Below are positions 23,146 through 31,572 of a DNA stretch of 40,355 bases, piece after piece (the stretch's first letter is position 1; each line of letters opens with the position of its first letter). Source of the DNA: GCA-2746795 sp964643965 (lineage in GTDB: Bacteria > Chloroflexota > Anaerolineae > Promineifilales > Promineifilaceae); the NCBI GenBank assembly GCA_964643965.1, contig CAZXVH010000035.1, positions 1 through 40,355 of the forward strand, read 5' to 3'. The position numbers were made by a program, and so were the translations under genes. The notes under the pieces are model-generated. The model was not told the DNA's origin. It ran no database searches and saw nothing but the letters and a program-made list of their open reading frames with translations.

Positions 23146-25028
23146 AAAGGGAAGATCAAGGGAAGCACAATCAAAGTAACAATAAGCGACAAGAAAATAA
23201 GCGGCGTCCCCACTTTCATATAATCAGTAAAGCGGTAGTTGCCAGCGCCCATGACTAATGTATTGGAGGGGGAAGCCACCGGCGTCGCAAACGCCATTGA
23301 GGCTGCAATCGCCACTGCCATCAAAAAGGCATAAGGCTGGATGCCCAACGTCTCTGCTGAAGCCAGGGCCACCGGGGCCACAACCACTGTTGTCGCCGTA
23401 TTTGAAATAAATTGGGTGAATAAAGAGGTCAGCAGAAACAGCCCCGCCATAATAGCCAATGGGCCATATTTCCCAAATATATCGACCAGATTATTTGCCG
23501 CCAGATCAATTAAACCTACTTTTTCCAGAGCAATGCTCATGGGAATCATGCCAGCAATCAATACAATGCTTTTCCAATCAATAGCATTATACGCCTCATC
23601 CATCGTCAAGCACTTTGTTAAAACCATCACCAGAGCGGCCGATAAAGCAATGGCTGTCAGGGGCAGCCAGTTGGTGATCATCAGGACGATCATACCGGCC
23701 AAAACAGCCAGGGCGACCATCGCTTTTTGGCGGTTGGGATTACGCAGCATCATTTCCGGCTGCCCCAATACCACGAAGTCGCGTCTTTCATCACGCATGG
23801 CAATGATGTCTTCCCAGCGCCCCTGCACTAACAAGGTGTCGCCAAACCTCAGGCGGTGATCACGTATATTTACCTCGTCTTTTTTGCCCGGAGTCACAAT
23901 GCCTAATACATTTAAGTTATAGGTCTGGCTAAAGCGGGTTTCGATCACGGTCTTCCCGATTAAGCGTGACCGGTTAGGCACCAGAACTTCCGCCACCCCC
24001 ACTTCATCGTCAATCCGCGCCACTGATTCTTTGGCGTCCTCTGTGCCAGTCGTTGCCTGCACACCCAACTCCCAACTGGCAGCACAACGACCAACATCAT
24101 GAACGTCACCGCGCACGATAAGAATATCGTCTGCTTCAATAATTGTATCGGCGTCTGGCGCGATGGAACGACGCCTGATTTCCTGATCTTCACCTGATCG
24201 AGAGCCTACCAAACGCAGCGCCGGCCGTGGCTCTTCGCGGCGTAATATTTCCAATACCGTAATATGATACCGGGCGCCAAAATCCCCTTCAGCTATCGAT
24301 TTGCCAATCAGCTTTGACCCCAAGCGCACCCGCAGCCGAAAAATATTGCTTGTCAAACCATACCGATCCACCACTTCCTCATGGGTTTCCATGATCGGTT
24401 CGGCCTTAACCGTTTCCCGCACCGGCAGCAGTTTGCGTCCAATAAACAACATGTACAACACGCCCACGCCCACCAACGCCAACCCGGCCGGAGTGTAACT
24501 GAAAAAAGTGAACGGTTTATAACCTGTTTCCAGCAGCAAATCACTGACAATAATGTTGGGGGGCGTGCCAATGAGCGTCATAGAGCCGCCCAATAAGGAA
24601 CCATAGGCCAGCGGAATCAAGAGCTTGGAGGGGCTGATCTTGGTCGTTCGCGCCAGCATAATAACCGCTGGCAACAACACCGCCACAGTACCCGTATCAC
24701 TCATAAAACTTGACAGAAGGGCAACGGCAATGATCAGGACCACGGTCAACCTCTTTTCGTCTGTACCAGCGACGGTCAGGATACGGCGCCCAATCATACC
24801 GGCAAGCCCTGTTTGCAAAACGGCCCCGCCCACGATGAACAAGGCCGCAATGGTAATAACGGCCGAGTTGGAAAAGCCAGATATAGCCTCTGAAGCCGTC
24901 AGGATATTGGTTAACATAAGCGCTATCACCACGCCGAGCGCCACAATGTCCACGCGCAGCGTTTCCGTGATGAATAAAACAACAGCAATGAGCAATATGC
25001 CTAAAACAAGCCAGGCGTCGGCAGTCAT
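23142..25028 (-). CDS. SLC13/DASS-like permease with TrkA-C domains
   Basis: Protein of 628 residues. Two blocks of membrane helices (about 1-190 and 410-628) flank a soluble region with two TrkA-C-type domains (SKLIGKSI and NRSRLIGKTV begin them). SLC13-like signatures include GTPPNIIVSDLLLE and ATPVASPSNTLV. Such proteins transport sodium with sulfate or dicarboxylates; the substrate cannot be told. AAGG precedes ATG 25028. No ACGGCCGT lies inside this long gene, unlike most neighbours. Confidence 0.93.
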   Translation of the reverse strand: MTADAWLVLGILLIAVVLFITETLRVDIVALGVVIALMLTNILTASEAISGFSNSAVITIAALFIVGGAVLQTGLAGMIGRRILTVAGTDEKRLTVVLIIAVALLSSFMSDTGTVAVLLPAVIMLARTTKISPSKLLIPLAYGSLLGGSMTLIGTPPNIIVSDLLLETGYKPFTFFSYTPAGLALVGVGVLYMLFIGRKLLPVRETVKAEPIMETHEEVVDRYGLTSNIFRLRVRLGSKLIGKSIAEGDFGARYHITVLEILRREEPRPALRLVGSRSGEDQEIRRRSIAPDADTIIEADDILIVRGDVHDVGRCAASWELGVQATTGTEDAKESVARIDDEVGVAEVLVPNRSRLIGKTVIETRFSQTYNLNVLGIVTPGKKDEVNIRDHRLRFGDTLLVQGRWEDIIAMRDERRDFVVLGQPEMMLRNPNRQKAMVALAVLAGMIVLMITNWLPLTAIALSAALVMVLTKCLTMDEAYNAIDWKSIVLIAGMIPMSIALEKVGLIDLAANNLVDIFGKYGPLAIMAGLFLLTSLFTQFISNTATTVVVAPVALASAETLGIQPYAFLMAVAIAASMAFATPVASPSNTLVMGAGNYRFTDYMKVGTPLIFLSLIVTLIVLPLIFPF

Positions 25029-25166
25029 AACTTAATCCTTTGCGTGTGTGGCGGCGGAAAACGGCCGTTTCTATCCTTCATTTCCAGGATATCCACCCCC
25101 TTCTCTAACCTGCCAGGCCACAACACTCATCTGTGAATTTTTTTCAACCAGCGATTATACGCCACA

Positions 25167-25185
25167 ATGGTAACATACGTACCAT
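25167..25185. promoter_or_regulatory. Small dyad in divergent spacer
   Basis: ATGGTA (25167-25172) and TACCAT (25180-25185) are separated by 7 bases, between the divergent permease and membrane-enzyme genes. It could be a repressor site. GATTATACG at 25153 may hold a -10 element, but no clean -35 was seen. Confidence 0.3.
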
Positions 25186-25251
25186 ACCTATGAGCAAAAG
25201 ATCGCAAGTCTATTTGTGCAAGTTGTGCAGATGTCGATAAAATCAGAGGTG

Positions 25252-27809
25252 ATGAATGAAAAACGTATGGTGGCTCTCATACTCGCCTTGTTTGTGCTGC
25301 TGGGCATCGTCTATGCCCTGACCACGCCTGTTTTTGAAGCATCCGACGAGCTGTGGCATTATCCCATGATTCGCCATCTGGCAGAGGGCAACCCCCTGCC
25401 GGTGCAGGTTTATGATCCGGCGCAGGCTGGCCCCTGGAAACAAGAAGCGAGCCAACCGCCCCTCTACTATTACGTGGGCGCGGCGCTGACTTTCTGGATT
25501 GACACGGCCGATATGGAGACGGTACGCTGGCTCAACCCACATGTAGATAACGGCATCATCACCGAAGATGGCAACACCAATCTGGTCATCCACGACCCCC
25601 AGGCGAATCCCTGGCAAGGCACACTGTTAGCCGTGAGAATTGTGCGCCTGGTTTCGGTGCTGATGAGCGCGGGCACGGTGCTGCTGACGTATTTGATTGC
25701 CACGGAAGTGGCGCCGGGTCGGCCGGAGATTGCGTTGGGAGCAACGGCCGTTAATGCCTTTTTGCCTATGTTTTTGTTCATCAGTGGGGCGGTCAACAAT
25801 GATAATTTAGCGATTTTGTTGGCCTCGCTGGCCGTGTGGCTGATGATCAGGGCGGTGAACAGTGAACAGTCTATTGATTATCGATCACCGTCGCTCTGGC
25901 GTTGGCTGCTGTTGGGCGTGGTGATCGGGCTGGCTTTGCTGACAAAGGAGGGCACGTTTGCCCTGCTGCCGTTGGCCTGGGGCACGATTTTTGTGGCGCG
26001 GTGGCGGGCAATGGTGCAGGCAATGGTGAGGAAGAACGGCCGTTTCTCATCCTATTCTCAACTCTTCAAAGTGCTCCTTCAATCCATCCTCTACTTTGCT
26101 CTACTACTCATCCCCGTTATCCTGATTGCGGGCTGGTGGTACTGGCGTAACATCCAGTTATATGGCGATTTTCTCGGCTGGAGCGCCTTCATCGCGGTGT
26201 TAGGCGAACGAGCCAGCCCGGCTTCTTTGGCCCAGTTGTGGGATGAACGGGTAGGCTTCATGATGGCTTACTGGGGGCTGTTTGGCGGCGTCAACATTCC
26301 CATGCCGCTGTGGATTTACACGCTGCTGAACGGCGTTGTACTGGCGTCGGTGGTGGGGTTTGTGGTGTATTTTGGGCAAAAAATTAGAGAATGGAAAACT
26401 CGTCCTGAGCCTGCCCAAGGATTGAAAATTGCCCATGGGTCATGGGACTTGAAATCTTTGCTCTTTACTCTTCTCAACTTCGTCGTCTTCCAATTTGGCC
26501 TCATTGTCTGTCTATTATTCGCGGGCGCGGTGGTCTTTGGCCTGATTCAGTGGGCCACCACCACCTGGTCTTCGCAGGGGCGGCTGGTCTTTACCGCTAT
26601 TTCGGCGCTGTCTGTGCTGCTGGTGGTGGGATTGGTGGGCTGGCTGCCACCAAAACTGGCGCAATGGCTGGTCGGTGCATTGGGCGTATTTATGTTTGTC
26701 GTCGCGGCGTTGGCCCCCTGGCTTTGGATTCAACCGGCGTATGCAGCGCCGGTCTACGCCTCACCGCCAAACCAGGTGGGCGCGGAATTTGGCGCCCAAC
26801 TGCGGCTGGTGGGCTATGAACTGGAAGAAGGGCNNNNNNNNNNNNNNNNNNNNNNNNNNNNNNNNNNNNNNNNNNNNNNNNNNNNNNNNNNNNNNNNNNN
26901 NNNNNNNNNNNNNNNNNNNNNNNNNNNNNNNNNGGCGCGGAATTTGGCGCCCAACTGCGGCTGGTGGGCTATGAACTGGAAGAAGGGCTTGCCCTGAGCG
27001 GAGCCGAAGGGCCTGTTTTTCCTGGGGACGCGCTCTGGTTGACGTTAGAATGGGAAGTGCTGGCAGAAATGGATCGAGATTGGTCTGTGTTTGTGCATCT
27101 CAACGATCCCGTTTTAGACAGCCCCATTGCCCAACGTGATATGTTCCCAGGCCAGGGTTTGCGAGCCACACGACTCCTGAAACCCGGGGAACGGCTGGTC
27201 AACCGCTACAAGTTAGACATTCCGGCGTCGGCAATCGCCCCCGCCGCATTGGATTTGCGCGTCGGTTTATACGATTATCAGACCTGCCATCCTTGTGAAC
27301 GGCTGCCGGTCACAGACGCCGGACTATTAACCGCTGACAGTGACGCCGTGAAGATAGCTACCTTGTCTTTAACGGCCGTTCCGGGCGACCAGCCCAATCC
27401 AATTTCCGTGAACTTTGGCGACGAGTTGGAACTGGTCGGCTACGAAATCGACCCCAGGCGAGCGCAGCCGGGTGATGTGATTGAATTGATCACCTATTGG
27501 CGGGGGAAACGGCCGGTAACCACCGACTACACCTTCTTCGCCCAAGTCGTCAACCTGGAAACCACTACCCGCTACGGCAGCACAGACCCTACCGCGCCCA
27601 CCTCCACCTGGGAACCAGGCGTCACACAAACCGTCCCCATGGCCATCACCCTGGACGACAACATCCCGCCAGACGTCTATCCCATCATCATCGGCGCTTA
27701 CACGCATTCACCCGAAACCGGCTTCAACCGCCTGCAAATCGTCACCGCCCAAGGCCGCATCACCCAAGATGATTTTTTCAACCTGACGCCGCTGCGCGTG
27801 GCAGAGTGA
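25252..27809 (+). CDS. GT-C-like membrane glycosyltransferase, split by a false gap
   Basis: The gene is interrupted by 100 N, but the 55 bases before the gap (26779-26833) are repeated exactly after it (26934-26988). Removing the gap and one copy restores one frame of about 800 residues from ATG 25252. The frame also opens at 25231 and GTG 25216; the MNEKRMVALILALFVLL start fits a cytosolic basic end before helix 1. The N-terminal ~500 residues hold about 10-12 membrane helices; EASDELWHYPMIRHLAEG is typical of DUF2142/PMT-like enzymes. The C-terminal ~280 residues are two beta-sandwich domains predicted outside. It probably uses lipid-linked sugars to glycosylate surface molecules. Confidence 0.8.
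26404..26420. repeat. Decayed dispersed repeat in GT-C gene
   Basis: CCTGAGCCTGCCCAAGG matches the dispersed-repeat consensus with two changes and is read in frame in a loop of the membrane enzyme. A GTGAACAGTGAACAGT copy lies in the same gene at 25855-25870. Confidence 0.7.
26834..26933. other. False assembly gap of 100 N
   Basis: The 55-bp flanks are identical, so two contigs overlap and no sequence is missing. See the split gene entry. Confidence 0.95.
26992..27011. repeat. Dispersed repeat variant in GT-C gene
   Basis: CCCTGAGCGGAGCCGAAGGG is a palindromic variant of the same family, read in frame as LSGAEG in a beta-domain loop. Confidence 0.75.
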
Positions 27810-27879
27810 GAAGGTGACAACCTTGTCATCACCCACTGCTACCGTTACACTATTAGTCAGCATAAAAAAGGAGAACAAA

Positions 27880-28977
27880 ATGAACCCTCTCGTTGAATTA
27901 CACGCCTTCGGGCAAAGCTTTTGGTACGACAACATCCGCCGCAAATATTTACAAGACGGCTCTCTGCAAAACCTCATCGACAACGACGGCCTGCGCGGCA
28001 TGACTTCCAATCCCTCTATTTTTGATAAAGCCATTGGCAGCAGCGATGATTACGACGCACAAATGGCCCAACTGGTAGCGGCCGGCGCCTCGACTGAAGA
28101 CATCTATGAAAAACTGGTCATCACCGACATCCAGATGGCCTGCGACATCTTTGCTCCACTGTACGCCGAATCAGAAGGCGGCGACGGCTATGTCAGCCTG
28201 GAAGTGTCGCCCCGGTTAGCCCGCGACACAGAGGGTACCATCCACGAAGCCCGCGCCCTCTTTGCCGCTGTCAACCGCCCCAACCTGATGATCAAAGTGC
28301 CGGCCACCCCAGAAGGCATCCCCGCCATCCAACAGTTGATCAGCGAAGGCATCAACATCAACATCACGCTCATGTTCAACATGACCCACTACGAAGCGGT
28401 GGCCCAAGCCTATATGAACGGCCTCTCGCAGTTGATCGAGAAAGGGGGCGACCCCGGCAAAGTGGCTTCGGTGGCCTCCTTCTTCGTCAGCCGGGTAGAC
28501 AGCGCCGTCGATAAACAGGTGGCTGAGGTGGGCGGGCTGGCGGCCGAATCCTTCGCCGGCAAGGCAGCCATCGCCAACAGCAAAGTGGTCTACAAACGGT
28601 TTAAGGAACTATTCCATGCCGGACCATTCCTGCCTTTGCAGGCGGCCGGCGCCAGGCGGCAGCGGCTGCTGTGGGCTTCCACCAGCACCAAAAATCCAGC
28701 GTATCCGGCCACCATGTATGTGGATGAACTGATCGGCCCGGAAACGATCAATACCATGCCCCCCGTCACCATTGACGCCTTCCGCAAACAAGGCTCAGTC
28801 GCTAATACGCTCGAAGCGGATGTGCCCGCCGCCGAACAACTGCTGGCAAATTTGGCAGAATTGGGCATCGATCTGGAGGCCATCACCGAAAAGCTGCAAG
28901 TTGATGGCGTAGACGCCTTTGCCGACGCCTTTACCAGTCTGCTTACCACCATCGACAAGAAGAAGGCGTCTTTCTAA
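27880..28977 (+). CDS. tal: Transaldolase
   Basis: Protein of 365 residues from ATG 27880, preceded by AAAGGAG. It moves a dihydroxyacetone unit between sugar phosphates in the pentose phosphate pathway, through a Lys Schiff base found in LMIKVPATPEG. GMTSNPSIFDKAI and NITLMFNMTHYEAV match the larger (~370-residue) transaldolase group. There is no ACGGCCGT inside. No other pentose phosphate gene is adjacent. Confidence 0.95.
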   Translation: MNPLVELHAFGQSFWYDNIRRKYLQDGSLQNLIDNDGLRGMTSNPSIFDKAIGSSDDYDAQMAQLVAAGASTEDIYEKLVITDIQMACDIFAPLYAESEGGDGYVSLEVSPRLARDTEGTIHEARALFAAVNRPNLMIKVPATPEGIPAIQQLISEGININITLMFNMTHYEAVAQAYMNGLSQLIEKGGDPGKVASVASFFVSRVDSAVDKQVAEVGGLAAESFAGKAAIANSKVVYKRFKELFHAGPFLPLQAAGARRQRLLWASTSTKNPAYPATMYVDELIGPETINTMPPVTIDAFRKQGSVANTLEADVPAAEQLLANLAELGIDLEAITEKLQVDGVDAFADAFTSLLTTIDKKKASF

Positions 28978-28991
28978 ACGCTTTGTTTTTC

Positions 28992-29037
28992 AATACAAGA
29001 GACAAAGAAAACGCTTTGTTCCTTTGTCTCTTGTATT
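28992..29037. repeat. 16-bp perfect hairpin after transaldolase
   Basis: AATACAAGAGACAAAG (28992-29007) pairs exactly with 29022-29037, loop 14 bases. It may stabilise or end the tal transcript, although no T-run follows. The remainder to 29186 is AT-rich, with one ACGGCCGT at 29048. Confidence 0.85.
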
Positions 29038-29192
29038 AAAGATATAACGGCCGTTTCCGTCATATCTTTCTCTCTCATCCCCACACCATCCTCATCCACA
29101 AAACATCATTTTGTATTTCTTCTTATTTCCGTGTTATCTTTCAACTAGATACACAAACACAAAAGAATCGTTCATAATAAAGAGGAATGACC

Positions 29193-29669
29193 ATGCAAAA
29201 AACATCTGACTTTGAGCTGGATGAACTGGACCTTTCCATCCTACGGTTATTGCAGGGAAACGGCCGTTTAAGCAATGTAGACCTCGCCAGCGCCATCAAT
29301 CTGTCACCGCCCGCCACTTACACCCGGCTCAAGCGGCTGGAAAAGCAAGGTTACATCCGTGATTATGTGGCCTTGCTCAACTGGAGCAAAATGGGCTACG
29401 ACATGATCTGCTTCATCAACATCAGCCTGCAAATGCACCAACCCGGCGAAGTCGAGAAATTCCGGCAGCGCATCAGCCGCCTGCCCGAAGTGCTGGAATG
29501 TCACCACGTCACCGGTGAATTTGATTACCTGCTCAAAGTCGCCATTCAAAACCGGGATGATCTGGACCGTTTCGTCATGAAGCAGCTCACGCCCATCCCC
29601 GGCATTGCCCGCATCTACACCAGCCTGGCGCTCAACGAAATCAAAGCGACAACTGCCTTACCCATTTAA
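29193..29669 (+). CDS. Lrp/AsnC-family transcriptional regulator
   Basis: Protein of 158 residues. AGAGG at 29181-29185 is 7 bases before ATG 29193, better placed than for ATG 29187. An N-terminal helix-turn-helix (LDLSILRLLQGNGRLSNVDL, then PPATYTRLKRLEKQGYI) precedes a C-terminal RAM/AsnC domain for amino-acid binding (ECHHVTGEFDYLLKVA). It lies upstream of the tyrosine phenol-lyase gene, so it may regulate it in response to an amino acid; this is inferred from adjacency. Confidence 0.93.
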   Translation: MQKTSDFELDELDLSILRLLQGNGRLSNVDLASAINLSPPATYTRLKRLEKQGYIRDYVALLNWSKMGYDMICFINISLQMHQPGEVEKFRQRISRLPEVLECHHVTGEFDYLLKVAIQNRDDLDRFVMKQLTPIPGIARIYTSLALNEIKATTALPI

Positions 29670-29685
29670 TAACCAACCATCTCTG

Positions 29686-29846
29686 GTAGGGGCGACACAG
29701 GCGGGTATGACATCGGCCACGAAGAAACAAGACTTCTCCGCCTGTCTCGCCCGCCGAGGTAATGACAAGATAACCTCAGCGGGCGAGGCAATTGGAGACA
29801 CGGTAACGCATTTGGCTAACAGTTGACCCAATTGCCTAGCCCCTAC
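29686..29846. mobile_element. 161-bp foldback element with three nested hairpins
   Basis: GTAGGGGC at 29686-29693 and GCCCCTAC at 29839-29846 are inverted ends. Inside, GGCGACACAGGCGG pairs with CCGCCTGTCTCGCC, CTCGCCCGCCGAGGT with ACCTCAGCGGGCGAG, and GGGCGAGGCAATTGG with CCAATTGCCTAGCCC. The element has no coding capacity and looks like a non-autonomous repeat. I saw no target duplication. It fills the spacer between the Lrp and tpl genes, followed by CTGCGAAATCCGCGAAATC-type repeats. Confidence 0.7.
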
Positions 29847-29917
29847 GAAGATTCGATTTTTTAATCTGCGAAATCCGCGAAATCTGCGGATAAAAATATT
29901 TTTTATAGGAGACCCAC

Positions 29918-31330
29918 ATGACCCATCCCACCCCCCAAACCATCGGCCAACAATACGGCCGCCGCTCCTGGGCGGAACCCTGGAAAATCAAAATGGTCGA
30001 ACCGATCCACATGACCACCCGTGAAACACGGGAAGCGGCGCTCAACGAGGCCGGTTTCAACACCTTCCTCCTCCGCGCCGACGATGTGTACATCGACCTG
30101 CTCACCGACAGCGGCACCAACGCCATGAGCGACCGCCAATGGGCGGGCATGATGCTCGGCGACGAAGCTTACGCCGGCAGCCGTAATTTCTACCATTTGG
30201 AAGAAACGATCCAAACCTATTACGGCTACAAACATATCGTGCCCACCCATCAGGGACGTGGCGCCGAACATCTCATCAGCCAGGCCGTCATCAAACCGGG
30301 CATGGTCATACCGGGCAACATGTATTTCACCACCACCCGCCTGCATCAAGAACTGGCTGGCGGCCGTTTTGTAGACGTGATCATCGACGAAGCCCACGAC
30401 GCCGCCAATCCCCATCCCTTCAAAGGCAACGTTGACCTGGATAAACTGCAAGCGCTCATCGACGACGTGGGCGCAGAAACCATCGCCTATGTCAGCCTGG
30501 CCGGCACGGTCAACATGGCCGGCGGCCAACCCGTCAGCATGGCAAATGTGAAGGCGCTGCGCGAACTGTGCGACAAATATGGCATCCGCATTTATCTGGA
30601 CGCCACGCGCATGGCGGAAAACAGCTACTTCATCCAACAGCGTGAAGAAGGGTACGCCGACAAATCTATCGCCGCCATCCTCAGGGAATTCTGCGACTAC
30701 ACCGACGGCGCCTGGATGAGCGCCAAGAAAGATAATCTGGTCAACATCGGCGGCTGGCTGGCGTTGAATGACGAGAAAGTCTTCGATTTAGCGCGGAATA
30801 TGGTGGTGATTTACGAAGGGCTGCACACCTATGGTGGTATGGCCGGCCGTGACATGGAAGCGCTGGCTATCGGCATCACCGAATCGGTGCAAGACGACCA
30901 TGTGCATTCCCGCGTGGGGCAGGTGTTATATTTAGGCGAACTGTTGACGAAATGGGGTGTGCCCATCGTCACCCCCGTGGGCGGCCATGCCATCTTCCTG
31001 GACGCCAAACGTTTCTATCCCCACATTGCCCAAGACCAGTTCCCGGCGCAAACGCTGGCTTCTGAACTGTATCTGGATTCCGGGGTGCGCAGCATGGAAC
31101 GGGGCAACGTGTCGGCCGGGCGCGATCCGAAAACGGGCGGTCATCGTTATCCGGCTTTGGAACTGACTCGTCTCACCATCCCACGCCGCGTGTATACCCA
31201 GGCGCATATGGATGTGGTGGCGGAGTCGGTGAAGGCTGTCTATGACAATCGGGAGCAAACGAAGGGCTTGAAGATGGTGTATGAACCGGAATATCTGCGC
31301 TTCTTCCAGGCGCGGTTTGAGCGGATTTAG
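29918..31330 (+). CDS. tpl: Tyrosine phenol-lyase
   Basis: Protein of 470 residues; TAGGAG precedes ATG 29918. PLP enzyme cleaving tyrosine to phenol, pyruvate and ammonia, and able to run in reverse. It matches TPL rather than tryptophanase: IDLLTDSGTNAMSDRQWAGM, GNMYFTTTR with the substrate Thr, and GVRSMERGNVSAGR with the Arg that recognises the phenol, where tryptophanase has a hydrophobic residue. The PLP Lys is in MSAKKDNLVNIGG, and the C-terminal LRFFQARF keeps the Phe pair. It follows the Lrp regulator across a 248-bp spacer and has its own terminator. Confidence 0.93.
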   Translation: MTHPTPQTIGQQYGRRSWAEPWKIKMVEPIHMTTRETREAALNEAGFNTFLLRADDVYIDLLTDSGTNAMSDRQWAGMMLGDEAYAGSRNFYHLEETIQTYYGYKHIVPTHQGRGAEHLISQAVIKPGMVIPGNMYFTTTRLHQELAGGRFVDVIIDEAHDAANPHPFKGNVDLDKLQALIDDVGAETIAYVSLAGTVNMAGGQPVSMANVKALRELCDKYGIRIYLDATRMAENSYFIQQREEGYADKSIAAILREFCDYTDGAWMSAKKDNLVNIGGWLALNDEKVFDLARNMVVIYEGLHTYGGMAGRDMEALAIGITESVQDDHVHSRVGQVLYLGELLTKWGVPIVTPVGGHAIFLDAKRFYPHIAQDQFPAQTLASELYLDSGVRSMERGNVSAGRDPKTGGHRYPALELTRLTIPRRVYTQAHMDVVAESVKAVYDNREQTKGLKMVYEPEYLRFFQARFERI

Positions 31331-31370
31331 TTAGGTCGGGGTGGGAGACGCTTCTCAACTCCCGCTTCGT

Positions 31371-31410
31371 ACCTGGGAGTGCGGACAGGCTGTCCGCGCT
31401 CCCAGGTTTT
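31371..31410 (+). terminator. Rho-independent terminator after tpl
   Basis: ACCTGGGAG-GCGGACAG folds with CTGTCCGC-CTCCCAGGT and is followed by TTTT. The core (31381-31405) is a dispersed repeat, also present inside sppA at 34685-34709. Confidence 0.75.
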
Positions 31411-31499
31411 CATTCATGGTGGCTTCGGCGTGAGCGGTTCTCGAGCCTGTCGAGAGGCAGTCGAACGGCGACCCCCTCATGGCGAACTCCTCCTAATTT

Positions 31500-31535
31500 A
31501 AAAACCCCTGAACGGTTGAAAGTTCAGGGGTTTTT
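31500..31535. terminator. Bidirectional terminator between tpl and subtilase
   Basis: AAAAACCCCTGAAC and GTTCAGGGGTTTTT form a 14-bp perfect stem with an 8-base loop and A/T runs on both sides, serving both convergent genes. Confidence 0.92.
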
Positions 31536-31572
31536 GTGATGCACCTCGATTAACGTATTACAACGCTATTTT

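Noticed and set aside
29918..31330. Tryptophanase
   Set aside because: The Arg in GVRSMERG and the TNAMSDRQWAGM and NMYFTTTR segments match tyrosine phenol-lyase; tryptophanase has hydrophobic residues at the Arg position.
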